Positions 1 to 7,391 of a stretch of DNA of 11,716 nucleotides are shown here, piece after piece. Within the stretch, counting starts at the first letter, position 1. Each line of letters begins with the position of its first letter. Below the pieces are notes generated by a model. That model ran no database searches. It saw nothing but the letters and a program-made list of their open reading frames with translations, and had not been told where the DNA came from. A program made the position numbers and the translations under genes. Source of the DNA: Bacillota bacterium (lineage in GTDB: Bacteria > Bacillota > Clostridia > Lachnospirales > CAG-274); the NCBI GenBank assembly GCA_017627115.1, contig JAGAHK010000288.1, positions 1 to 11,716 of the forward strand, given 5' to 3'.

Positions 1-18
1 GCCTGTACGCTATGTTGC

Positions 19-121
19 CTCGGCTAAAGCCGAGTGCAATCCCCGAAGGGGATCGGGTTTGCTTTAGCAAATCCCGACTAAGTCGCGCGTTTCGGCCTAT
101 GTAGCAGAAATTTATTTCTGC
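19..121. repeat. Cluster of four short palindromes, probable interspersed repeat
   Basis: Four inverted repeats sit almost end to end. Bases 19-34 read CTCGGCTAAAGCCGAG. Bases 39-53 pair ATCCCC with GGGGAT around GAA. Bases 54-76 pair CGGGTTTGC with GCAAATCCCG, leaving one bulged T. Bases 104-121 have perfect 8-base arms, GCAGAAAT and ATTTCTGC. None is followed by a T-run on either strand, so they do not look like ordinary terminators. The block ends about 20 bases before the ribosome site of the DUF975 gene and may be the tail of a longer element starting outside the window. The hairpins are read directly; calling them a dispersed genomic repeat is inference. Confidence 0.55.
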
Positions 122-156
122 GGAATACGAATATCATTGACAAAGGAGAGGATAAT

Positions 157-921
157 ATGTGGACAAGAGCAGAACTTAAAACTGCTGCCAAAGAAGTACT
201 TAGTGCGAACTATTGGATGAGTGTTGTGGTATCATTTATTTTGGCGGTGGCGATAGGAGCAGGCAACGTTGGTTTCAGAGGCGGTTTACCTATGACGGGA
301 CCTTCTTCGGAAATGGCCTCGGGCAGCGGCGGTGATATTGATATGGCTTTACTTTTTATTATAATTGCCACTGTAATGCTGTTTGCCATTATGGGTATGA
401 TAATCGGTATGGTATTTAATGCTTTTGTATTTATGCCTATACAGGTAGGCTGCCGCCGCTTTTTCATCAGCTGCCGTGACGGACGGGGTATTGTGGATAT
501 GGTCATTTTTGCATTCAAAGAGGGTAAGGATGCTTATCTTAATATTGTTAAGACAATGTTTCTGAAACAGCTTAAAATAGTACTTTGGACATTGCTTTTT
601 ATCATTCCGGGCATTATTAAAGCGTATGAATATTATATGATACCGTATATTCTTGCCGATGACCCGAATACAGACAGTGAGACTGCATTTGAAATGTCGC
701 GTGAAATGACGGACGGAGAAAAGATGAATATTTTTGTGCTTGAACTGTCGTTTATCGGCTGGCATATTCTCAATATTTTTACGTTGGGTCTTTTGGGTCT
801 GTTCTATGTTAAACCGTATGTAAACCTTACGTTTGCCGAACTTTATCATACCCTGCGTGCAGAGTACGATCAGCGAAACGGCGGATATAATGAAACCGCC
901 GTCTCTGCCGAAACTTTATGA
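157..921 (+). CDS. DUF975 family integral membrane protein
   Basis: A 254-residue multi-pass membrane protein of unknown biochemical role. The opening MWTRAELKTAAKEVL and the later motifs are typical of the DUF975 family of Firmicutes: KAYEYYMIPYILADDP at 155-170, SREM at 181-184, SFIGW at 198-202 and a conserved region ending TFAELY near 225-230. Likely membrane segments lie near residues 21-38, 63-95, 138-156 and 192-217, with a Gly/Ser-rich loop near 45-60. The ATG is fixed by AAGGAGAGG at 143-151, five bases upstream. It is the only plus-strand gene and ends 11 bp from the convergent CLC gene, so it is not part of the transport operon. Length is normal for the family. The family assignment is firm; no function can be stated. 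Confidence 0.88.
   Translation: MWTRAELKTAAKEVLSANYWMSVVVSFILAVAIGAGNVGFRGGLPMTGPSSEMASGSGGDIDMALLFIIIATVMLFAIMGMIIGMVFNAFVFMPIQVGCRRFFISCRDGRGIVDMVIFAFKEGKDAYLNIVKTMFLKQLKIVLWTLLFIIPGIIKAYEYYMIPYILADDPNTDSETAFEMSREMTDGEKMNIFVLELSFIGWHILNIFTLGLLGLFYVKPYVNLTFAELYHTLRAEYDQRNGGYNETAVSAETL
878..902. terminator. GC-rich hairpin at the convergent gene ends, weak terminator candidate
   Basis: ACGGCGG at 878-884 can pair with CCGCCGT at 896-902 around an 11-base loop, inside the last codons of the DUF975 gene. It lies about 30 bases past the stop codon of the minus-strand CLC gene. On the plus strand a run of seven T follows only about 25 bases later (928-934); on the minus strand only three T follow. 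It might serve the convergent pair, but the missing adjacent U-tract keeps confidence low. Confidence 0.25.
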
Positions 922-932
922 AAAATGTTTTT

Positions 933-2219
933 TTAATGATGTGCCGTCTTGTTGACTTTCTCTGTGCGGTATTTTGAATATATTATCTTCTGGCTGTTGT
1001 AAAGCCCGTAGTAGCCCGAAAGCATATAGCTGACGGCTACTGCCGCAAGATAATACTCTATACCCTCCATACCGAAAAGCTCTATTGCGATTATAAGCGA
1101 AGCTATCGGACAGTTGGTAACGCCGCAGAACACGGCTATCATACCCACAGCGGCACAAAGCGAGGGCGAGATGTTAAGGTATCTGCCGAGGAAGCAGCCA
1201 AAGGTCGTGCCTATGTAGAATGACGGCACTATCTCGCCGCCCTTGAAGCCGCAGCCAAGCGTTATAGCGGTAAAAAGAAGTTTCAGTATCCATGCTTCGG
1301 GGTTGACCTCACCGCGGAAAGCACGCTCCATAACGGGTATGCCTGCGCCGTTGTAATCGGTGGTACCGAGCAGGAAAGTGAGTATAACTATTATAAAGCC
1401 ACCTGTCATAATGCGCAGATACGGGTTTGGCGCAAATTTTTTGAACAGCACGGAGGACTGTTTCAGCGCTATGCAAAACAGTATGCTCACAAGGCTTGCA
1501 AGTATGATAACAACAAGGGTCTTTGCACCTGTTTCAAGCGTGTAATCCGTTATGTAAAGCACATGGAAGCCCTCGCCTTTGCAGTTGAGCCTTTCGGCTA
1601 TCCTGTGTGCGGTAAGCGATGCTATGGCACAGGGGACGAGCGCAGAATAATACATAATGCCTACGCTGACAACTTCCATTGCAAAAAGCGCCGCTGCGAT
1701 AGGCGTGCCGAAAACTGCGGAGAATGCCGCACTTACGCCGCACATTGTAAGCATACGCTTATCGAAATCATCAAGCTTGATAAATGTGCCGAGTGCATTG
1801 CCAAGACTGCCGCCTATCTGTACCGCGGCACCCTCACGTCCTGCCGAACCGCCGAAAATATGCGTTATAACGGTCGATATAAAAATAAGGGGCGCAACAT
1901 TTATCGGTACGGCTTCATCCGACTGCACAGCCTTTAAAATAAGGTTCGTGCCCTGACCTTTGTCCTTTGCCAGACGGTATATAAATACTATTATCAGCCC
2001 CGAAAACGGCAGCAGCAGTATAATATGCTCGTTCTGCGTGCGGTATTCGGTCGCTATTTCAAGACAGTGGAAAAACAGCGCGCCCACTGCGCCGACAAAT
2101 ACGCCCGTAAATATTGAAAGCGCAAGCCATTTCAAAAAAGTCAATAAATTTGAAGACCCCTTGCTTAAATAAAGTTTAAGGGTATCTAATATATTTTCGT
2201 TCTCATTATTTTTATCCAT
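933..2219 (-). CDS. CLC-family anion/proton antiporter, probable fluoride exporter (CLC-F type)
   Basis: A 428-residue CLC membrane protein. GSAGREGAAVQIGGSLG at 124-140 carries the gating glutamate (E129), and a GGEIVPSF segment at 327-334 occupies the usual GxFxP region. The canonical GSGIP chloride filter is not seen. The matching place reads GTNLI (90-94), and the late helix reads GVTNCP (366-371), giving Val-Thr where canonical CLCs carry the conserved tyrosine. These departures resemble the fluoride/proton antiporter branch (CLC-F), so F- export is more likely than chloride transport; this rests on remembered motif patterns, not an alignment. AAGGA lies about 10 bases before the ATG. 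It is the last gene of the minus-strand cluster, 54 bp after the ECF fusion. That gap holds a TATAAT (2241-2246) but no good -35 box and no fluoride riboswitch. Confidence 0.83.
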   Translation of the reverse strand: MDKNNENENILDTLKLYLSKGSSNLLTFLKWLALSIFTGVFVGAVGALFFHCLEIATEYRTQNEHIILLLPFSGLIIVFIYRLAKDKGQGTNLILKAVQSDEAVPINVAPLIFISTVITHIFGGSAGREGAAVQIGGSLGNALGTFIKLDDFDKRMLTMCGVSAAFSAVFGTPIAAALFAMEVVSVGIMYYSALVPCAIASLTAHRIAERLNCKGEGFHVLYITDYTLETGAKTLVVIILASLVSILFCIALKQSSVLFKKFAPNPYLRIMTGGFIIVILTFLLGTTDYNGAGIPVMERAFRGEVNPEAWILKLLFTAITLGCGFKGGEIVPSFYIGTTFGCFLGRYLNISPSLCAAVGMIAVFCGVTNCPIASLIIAIELFGMEGIEYYLAAVAVSYMLSGYYGLYNSQKIIYSKYRTEKVNKTAHH

Positions 2220-2273
2220 AACATTTTTCCTTACTTATATATTATATTTCAAAAGTTAAAACTTCTTCTTTTG

Positions 2274-2299
2274 TTAAAGTGATTTTGTCGCCGCAGCCT
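2274..2299 (-). repeat. Repeat-like sequence encoding the C-terminal tail of the ECF fusion
   Basis: Bases 2274-2299 match the intergenic bases 11570-11595 at 23 of 26 positions in the same orientation. Both share TTAAAGT, ATTTTG and CGCCGCAG, with mismatches at 2281, 2288 and 2297. At this site the sequence encodes the last residues of the ECF fusion (AAATKSL) and its stop codon. The match stops abruptly beyond both edges. Confidence 0.5.
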
Positions 2300-4661
2300 G
2301 CAAAAGCCCGAACTTCACCTTTACTCTTTCTATTTTTTCTATCATTTCGCCGCCTATCAGCACCAAAAAAACGCTTGTGCCCACAGCGTGTATCATATCA
2401 ACGGGAAAGCCGCTTATATACGAAAACAGCAGCTCTTTCATACTTGGGTCGGGCTGATACATTATGACCGAAGCGGGGTTCATTATTCCGCCGTATATAA
2501 AAAGTACCGCCAAAAAGCCGAATACCGCAAGGCTTGCCTTGCTCCTGCCCAAAAGCCCGAGCCTTGAAAGTATGCCCGACAGAAAGCCTATTATGCCCAG
2601 CGTGAACATCTGCCACGGTGTCCACGGCCCCTGACCGAAAAAGAAGTTCGATACAAAGCCGCTGACTGCACCTGTCATAAAGCCTGCCTCCGCACCGAGA
2701 CAAGCGCCCGATATTATTATCATCGCACACATGGGCTTGAATTCGGGCACCATAAAAAATGCAGCGCGCCCCAGACAGGTGAGGGCGCAGATCATGGCTA
2801 TGAGCATAAGTTCGCGTGTGCGTGCCAGCCTGTCCTCGAATATCATAAAAAAGGGCAGCATAGTCATAAAAATTATTATGACACTTATAAAATAGTATTT
2901 TCTGTCGTTTAGCACCGTCATGCCGAAAAACAGGGTAATGGGTATCAGCAGCAGTATCATAAGCGCGGCAAAGACCGTGCGTTTGTTTTCCGCCCGTTTC
3001 TCGGTCGTGCTTACGTTTTGCGCCGCCAGTTCCTTTGCGGAGGCGTGCCTGCCCGTGCCGCTCTCGTCTATATCCGTTTTTTTGCCCATAGCATCAAGCA
3101 CTTCATCAGTGGTTATGCGCTTTTCCATATACGGGCGTGATATGCGCGAAGCATCTGTGGTGTAGAAAGCACTGCGCGGGAAAAACTCATGAGGCTCACC
3201 CTCGCTGACTATCTCGGTATCAAAAAGCATTGCGCAGCGGTTTGCGTACTCCGCACAAAACTCCGTATCATGCGACACAACGACCACGGTAAGCCCGTTT
3301 TCGGTCAGCTCTATAAGCAGTTTTCCGAGCTTTTGCTTGTAAAAATCATCAATGCCCTTTGTCGGCTCGTCAAGCAGCAGTATATCGGGCTTTGAAAGCA
3401 GCAGTTTGGCTATTGCCGCCCTCTGGAGTTCACCGCCCGAAATGTCGAATGGATGCGAACCGAGAATATCCGTTATCTGCGTAAGTTCCGCAATATCCGC
3501 CGCTTCCGTTGTTTTGCCGCTTTCCATAGCGGCGCATAGGTCGTCGTATACGGTCTTGTGCGTGAAAAGATCGGCAGGCTCCTGCGGCAAAAGCAGGACT
3601 TTGCTCTCGGTCTTTATACTGCCGCGATAGGGGCGCAAAAGCCCTGCAAGCAGTTTCAGTGCGGTGGTCTTGCCGCTGCCGTTGCTGCCAAGAAGTGCGT
3701 AAAAATCACCCTTTTTTATATCTATATCAAAGTTTTTAAGTATGTCCTTTCCGCTGCGCTCATAGCCGAAGTATACGCCGTTCGCCCGAAGCACGGTCTC
3801 TTTGCTTCTGCCGCGGCTTTCGGGAGCAGCTATACTGCCGCCGTCAAGATAGTTTTCAAGTGCTGCGGAGGCTTCCGATACCGTCATGCAGGCTTTTCCT
3901 GCGGCTGTGCCTATACGCACGGCGGCAGGCAGGGCGCAGAGCATGGGATGCCTTTTTTTATATAAAAACTCCGCTGTTTTCTGCGGTGTGTCAAAGTTTA
4001 TAAGACGTCCGCCGTCCATTACCGCCACTTTGTCGGCGCGGCGGAATACCTCGTCAAGCCTGTGCTCGCTTATCACTACCGTTATGCCGAGCTCGCTGTT
4101 TACACGTCCGAGCATATCAAGAAAATCGTGCGTTACAAGCGGATCGAGCCTTGCTGTAGGTTCATCGAGCATTATTACCTCGGGGCGCAGTGCGGTAACG
4201 GCGGCAAGGCTCAAAAGCTGTTTTTGTCCGCCCGAAAGCTTTGCCGTGTCCCTGCGGAACCAATCCGATATGCCGAAAAATGCGGCAGTTTCCGCAACAC
4301 GCAGCCTTATCTCGTCCTGCGGAAAGTTAAGGTTTTCAAGCCCGAAAGCAAGCTCGTGCCATACCTTGTCCGTGACTACCTGTTCTTCGGGGTCCTGCAT
4401 AACAAAGCCTATTTTCTGCGCCTGTTCGCGCGGCGAAAGCTCCGAAAGCTCTTTGCCGCCGCAGTATACTTTGCCTTTTTTAATACCGTGCGGCGCAAGG
4501 GCTGTTTTCAGCATACGCAAAAGAGTTGTTTTGCCGCTGCCGCTCTGACCGCAGATAAGCACAAAACTGCCTTTATTCACTTTTAACGAAACATTGTCAA
4601 GTGCAAGCCTGCCTTTTTGCGGATAGGCAAAACTCAGACCTTCGATCTCAATAATCGCCAT
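2274..4661 (-). CDS. ECF transporter fusion: two ATPase domains plus S component, predicted cobalamin type (CbrU-CbrT)
   Basis: A 795-residue fusion. ABC domain 1 (about 3-235) has Walker A GQSGSGKTT (38-46), Q-loop MQDPEEQ (88-94), LSGGQ (142-146), Walker B with E167 and switch H200. ABC domain 2 (about 291-495) has GSNGSGKTT (325-333), ISGGE (407-411), E432 and H464, so both look catalytically complete. A charged linker (about 510-560) leads to about six or seven membrane helices (561-780) with FKPMCAMIII (641-650) and FFFGQGPWTPWQMF (673-686), typical of the S-component family annotated CbrT. Duplicated ATPase, S and T together match the predicted cobalamin ECF transporter, which would drive vitamin uptake with ATP. 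The start overlaps the T gene by 28 bp and has GAGGAG upstream. A, A and S in one chain is unusual for ECF systems. Substrate is inferred and could be another corrinoid or vitamin. Confidence 0.88.
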   Translation of the reverse strand: MAIIEIEGLSFAYPQKGRLALDNVSLKVNKGSFVLICGQSGSGKTTLLRMLKTALAPHGIKKGKVYCGGKELSELSPREQAQKIGFVMQDPEEQVVTDKVWHELAFGLENLNFPQDEIRLRVAETAAFFGISDWFRRDTAKLSGGQKQLLSLAAVTALRPEVIMLDEPTARLDPLVTHDFLDMLGRVNSELGITVVISEHRLDEVFRRADKVAVMDGGRLINFDTPQKTAEFLYKKRHPMLCALPAAVRIGTAAGKACMTVSEASAALENYLDGGSIAAPESRGRSKETVLRANGVYFGYERSGKDILKNFDIDIKKGDFYALLGSNGSGKTTALKLLAGLLRPYRGSIKTESKVLLLPQEPADLFTHKTVYDDLCAAMESGKTTEAADIAELTQITDILGSHPFDISGGELQRAAIAKLLLSKPDILLLDEPTKGIDDFYKQKLGKLLIELTENGLTVVVVSHDTEFCAEYANRCAMLFDTEIVSEGEPHEFFPRSAFYTTDASRISRPYMEKRITTDEVLDAMGKKTDIDESGTGRHASAKELAAQNVSTTEKRAENKRTVFAALMILLLIPITLFFGMTVLNDRKYYFISVIIIFMTMLPFFMIFEDRLARTRELMLIAMICALTCLGRAAFFMVPEFKPMCAMIIISGACLGAEAGFMTGAVSGFVSNFFFGQGPWTPWQMFTLGIIGFLSGILSRLGLLGRSKASLAVFGFLAVLFIYGGIMNPASVIMYQPDPSMKELLFSYISGFPVDMIHAVGTSVFLVLIGGEMIEKIERVKVKFGLLQAAATKSL

Positions 4662-5524
4662 GAAATCTCCTCTTTTATATTTATCGCAAAAGGTATAGTA
4701 TAATACAAAGCAAAGCAGAGATATGCAAATATATTCTGCCTGCCGTTTTTGACAACAGGGTAGTAGTCAAATGTAAAAAAGCCCGAGGCAAAGCAGAAGC
4801 TTACCGCAAGCGCAAGCAGCAGCACGCCCGAAAGCACTATGCCGTCATAGGCTGTAAAGCGGAATATCGTGTAGTCCGTGCGCCTGCCTGTGCCATAGCC
4901 TCGTGACTGCATAGAGTCGGAAATGCGTATGCTGCCCTCAAGCATATGGTTCACAAGCACCGAAAACGCACCCAAAAAAGACGAAAGCCGTTTTACGATG
5001 TTTTTTGAGTGTATATCGTTGCCTATGCTTTTCTGTGCCTGCACTATCTCCCCGAATTTTGCGGAAAGCCGCGGCACAAAGCGCAGTGTCATTGATATAA
5101 GCAGTGAACCTCCGGGGACTATCCTGCCGAAAATATACACTATTTTATCGGTAGTGACCGTTTTGTTGAAGCAGTCGAACCACAAAAGCACCGCCGCAAG
5201 CATTTCGCCTGCCGCAAAGCCGAAAAACACGGACTCCGCCGTAAGAGGGTTTCCGCTGTGAAAATATGTTATAACGGTCGCACCGCGGTGGTTGAAAGTG
5301 GGATTGATAAGCGCTGTCAGCAAAAAAACGGGTATCACCGTGAGCAAACGCAAAAACATTGCCTTTATGCCGCGCACAGCCGCAAAATAAATAAGTGCGC
5401 CCAAAAGCGCAGCCGTAAGGCAGATGGGATTGAACCCAAGCATTGCAAAAAGCATAGCCGCCGCAAAATATATAAAGGTGACAATGGGGTGAAGTTCCCC
5501 GAAAAAGTCATACTCACTGTGCAT
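4634..5524 (-). CDS. ECF transporter T component, predicted cobalamin type (CbrV-like)
   Basis: A 296-residue membrane protein of the EcfT/CbiQ family, the scaffold joining ATPases to the S component. Hydrophobic stretches lie near 14-50, 58-72, 97-116, 136-150, 226-250 and 264-282. The coupling region is the polar cytoplasmic stretch about 150-215. It ends in the SRG of DSMQSRGYG (203-211), the second Ala-Arg-Gly-type coupling motif; the first (VQAQKSIG, 161-168) is degenerate. NPTFNHRG (74-81) and TFDYYP (251-256) also fit T components of this type. The ATG follows AGGAG by nine bases and overlaps the DUF4430 stop by 11 bp. Its own end overlaps the ATPase fusion by 28 bp, suggesting translational coupling and a stoichiometric complex. 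T-component identity is clear; cobalamin specificity comes from context. Confidence 0.87.
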   Translation of the reverse strand: MHSEYDFFGELHPIVTFIYFAAAMLFAMLGFNPICLTAALLGALIYFAAVRGIKAMFLRLLTVIPVFLLTALINPTFNHRGATVITYFHSGNPLTAESVFFGFAAGEMLAAVLLWFDCFNKTVTTDKIVYIFGRIVPGGSLLISMTLRFVPRLSAKFGEIVQAQKSIGNDIHSKNIVKRLSSFLGAFSVLVNHMLEGSIRISDSMQSRGYGTGRRTDYTIFRFTAYDGIVLSGVLLLALAVSFCFASGFFTFDYYPVVKNGRQNIFAYLCFALYYTIPFAINIKEEISWRLLRSKV

Positions 5525-6359
5525 AGTATGTATCTCCTATATCACGGCCGAGGTCGCAGGTGTAAAGCCATTCCACCACATCGCCGTCCTTTAATTTATA
5601 CATATCGCAGCCGTAGCGCGGATGCTCTCCGTTAACGCGGTATTCCCAGCCCGAAAGCTCACCGCAGTCAAATTCATAAATATTGTTTATACCCTCTATG
5701 TATACCGAATTGTATGCGGGTACTTTTGAAAACTCCATATGTATATTGTTTTCGCGCATTTCGCGCAAAAGTACGTCAAAAACGCTTTCGCCCTCCTCAA
5801 AAGTCACGGTCTTCGGCGCAAAAATAACGCCGTCCGCAGGTAAAAGCGAGAGCTTGTTTTTATCAAAATTATCTATATTGTCGAGTATGGTCGCACAGCT
5901 TACCGAAAAAGTACAGGTCTTTGCCGTATTTTCGGAGTGTTGCTGTGCATTTGCGCTTTGCTGTGCAGTTACGGCTTCGGGCTGCTTTTCAGCGGTTTTT
6001 GTCTGTGCCGTGTTTTTGGCGGCGGAAACGGCAGCAGGTTCGGGACTTGCTTTTGAAACTGTTTCCGAAACTTCTTCGGAAATGTTTTCCGAAACCGCTT
6101 CCGACACGGACTCGGAGTTTATTTCCGATATTTCTTCGGATATTTCCTCTGATATTTTTTCTGATATTTTTTCTGATATTTCTTCGGATGTTTCTTCCGA
6201 TATTTCTTTTGTTTCGGACGTTGTTTCAAAAACCGTGTTTTCAGCCGTGTTTTTGTGCTTGTTGCCGCTGCCCGTCCCGCTCGCGAAAAATGCCGCCACA
6301 AGTATCACGACAGCAGCAAGTGCAATAATTATTTTATTCTTCAAGGGTAAGTTTTTCAT
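5514..6359 (-). CDS. Membrane-anchored DUF4430 (transcobalamin C-terminal-like) protein with Glu/Ser repeat stalk
   Basis: A 281-residue exported protein. Residues 8-27 form a signal anchor with no lipobox cysteine, so it probably stays tethered by its N terminus. Residues 52-104 are EISE-type repeats, followed by an Ala/Thr/Gln-rich stretch to about 147. The C-terminal domain has the DUF4430 pattern: CTFSVSC (149-155), GESVFDVL (190-197), YIEGINNIYEFDCG (220-233), SGWEYRVNG (236-244) and WLYTCDLG (264-271). DUF4430 is the bacterial relative of the beta domain that closes over B12 in intrinsic factor and transcobalamin. Five cysteines (149, 155, 232, 251, 268) may form disulfides. It follows the toroid gene by 12 bp and overlaps the T gene by 11 bp. 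I infer a substrate-capture receptor half reaching through the cell wall. Ligand binding is not shown. Confidence 0.85.
   Translation of the reverse strand: MKNLPLKNKIIIALAAVVILVAAFFASGTGSGNKHKNTAENTVFETTSETKEISEETSEEISEKISEKISEEISEEISEINSESVSEAVSENISEEVSETVSKASPEPAAVSAAKNTAQTKTAEKQPEAVTAQQSANAQQHSENTAKTCTFSVSCATILDNIDNFDKNKLSLLPADGVIFAPKTVTFEEGESVFDVLLREMRENNIHMEFSKVPAYNSVYIEGINNIYEFDCGELSGWEYRVNGEHPRYGCDMYKLKDGDVVEWLYTCDLGRDIGDTYYAQ
6048..6206 (-). repeat. 12-nt tandem repeat encoding the EISE stalk
   Basis: The coding strand repeats a 12-base unit that encodes Glu-Ile-Ser-Glu/Lys. The most regular copies span about 6127-6206, where plus-strand GATATT recurs every 12 bases, with drifted copies down to 6048. 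The unit is a multiple of three, so gain or loss of copies would change stalk length without a frameshift. Confidence 0.8.
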
Positions 6360-6371
6360 AACAAAACCTCA

Positions 6372-7391
6372 TCAAGCTACGCTCTGCCATGCCTTGAAAG
6401 CCGCAGCCCAGCGCAGTATCTCCGCAGATATATCCGCAGTTTCGTCTTTGATGCAATAAAGCGGAGTTTTGCCCTCTTTGGCGCGGATATATGCCGTAAG
6501 AGAGTAGACTGCCTGTTCGCTTGCGATAATATCGGCGTTTTCAAGGGTTTTAAGGTGCTTAAATCCGTTTTTTGTTCTGTAGCCGAGAATATTGCCGCAG
6601 ACAGTCTGTCCGTTTTTGATAAATCTTTCGTCCGTATCGGGGTCTATGCCGAGCGTGCAGAGCGCAGTCAGCACCTGTGCGGAACTTTCGCAGGTCTCCT
6701 CGCCCACAGTCGCATAACCGCCGTTGTCAAGCTGGTTTTCGGACAGCCATACAAGCGCTTTTTCAATGCTTTCGTTTATTTTTTTGTCGTCTTTGTACTT
6801 TGCAAGCGCCTGTAATGCCATTGCGGTCATATCCGCATCGCCTTTGTCGCCCGAAAGCGAAAAGCCGCCGTCGCTTTTTTGTGCGGAAAGTATGTGTTCG
6901 ATATAAAGCGCGCGTGTCGCCTGTGTGCCGCTTTTTGCCTGCGGTATAATGTAATTGCCGCAGTCAAGCGCGATAAGTGCGTAAATACTGCCGTTAACAC
7001 CCTGCTTTTTTACCGCATCAATATCGGCAAGCTTTTCAAGCAGATCATAGCCCGATACATTGCGCGGGTCTTTTCCTATAGCCGTGAGAGCGATGACCGT
7101 CCTTGAATACTCGGTATATTTTCTTTCGCTTAAGACTCCGCCGCTTTGTTTAAGAGTATCACAAAGCTTTTTGTAATATACGTCAAAATATCCGTCTTTA
7201 AGCTTCGTGTCGCTCCTTGCGGCCGAAAGTACGAACCATTCGCCGTTTGCGTAGCCAGGTGTAAGTTCGTCACTGCTTACGGATGCTATATATTCGCTTA
7301 CCGCCTGTTTTGCCGTTTCGGTGTCCGCATATACGGTCGCCGAAAACAGCATTACGGCAATAAAAACAAATGCTTTTTTTAAAATATTCAT
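6372..7391 (-). CDS. Secreted squalene-cyclase-like alpha/alpha-toroid protein (transcobalamin alpha-domain-like)
   Basis: A 339-residue exported protein. A signal peptide (1-22, ending TVYA) is followed by helical repeats of the terpene cyclase/prenyltransferase fold. Two QW-like repeats are clear: QKSDGGFS...DADMTAMALQAL (171-196) and ENQLDNGGY...SSAQVLTAL (218-244). Earlier and later helices (95-145, 285-305) look like weaker copies. It is half the size of real squalene cyclases (about 600 residues) and has no DxDD acid motif, so enzymatic cyclisation is unlikely. Intrinsic factor and transcobalamin use the same alpha/alpha barrel as their N-terminal half, and the next gene encodes a DUF4430 domain, their C-terminal half. 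I infer the partner half of a split corrinoid-binding receptor. The ATG is preceded by AAGGA, 23 bp after the glycosyltransferase stop. No anchor is visible, so retention would need its partner. Confidence 0.8.
   Translation of the reverse strand: MNILKKAFVFIAVMLFSATVYADTETAKQAVSEYIASVSSDELTPGYANGEWFVLSAARSDTKLKDGYFDVYYKKLCDTLKQSGGVLSERKYTEYSRTVIALTAIGKDPRNVSGYDLLEKLADIDAVKKQGVNGSIYALIALDCGNYIIPQAKSGTQATRALYIEHILSAQKSDGGFSLSGDKGDADMTAMALQALAKYKDDKKINESIEKALVWLSENQLDNGGYATVGEETCESSAQVLTALCTLGIDPDTDERFIKNGQTVCGNILGYRTKNGFKHLKTLENADIIASEQAVYSLTAYIRAKEGKTPLYCIKDETADISAEILRWAAAFKAWQSVA

Noticed and set aside
137..142. TTGACA -35 box before the DUF975 gene
   Set aside because: The matching -10 would fall inside the coding region after the start codon, so it cannot drive this gene.
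349..849. 166-residue minus-strand open frame inside the DUF975 gene
   Set aside because: Low-complexity Lys/His/Asn/Ile composition typical of an antisense frame; the plus strand encodes a recognisable family with a strong ribosome site.
2220..2273. Promoter or fluoride riboswitch in the gap before the CLC gene
   Set aside because: A TATAAT is present at 2241-2246, but no -35 lies at proper distance, the resulting leader would be about 15 bases, and no fluoride riboswitch core is visible.
3886..4548. 220-residue plus-strand open frame opposite the first ATPase domain
   Set aside because: The minus-strand frame carries every ABC motif in order. The plus-strand product is Ser/Cys-rich with no domain and no convincing ribosome site.
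6127..6206. Possible CRISPR-like periodic repeat
   Set aside because: The 12-base period has no spacers and is coding sequence for the acidic stalk.
5683..6459. Long plus-strand open frame rich in Ser/Asp repeats
   Set aside because: It is the antisense image of the EISE repeat and its flanks. The minus strand has signal-anchor, DUF4430 motifs and proper ribosome sites; this frame has no recognisable domain.
6372..7391. Functional squalene or terpene cyclase
   Set aside because: The protein is exported, about half the usual length and lacks the DxDD catalytic motif; only the toroid fold is shared.
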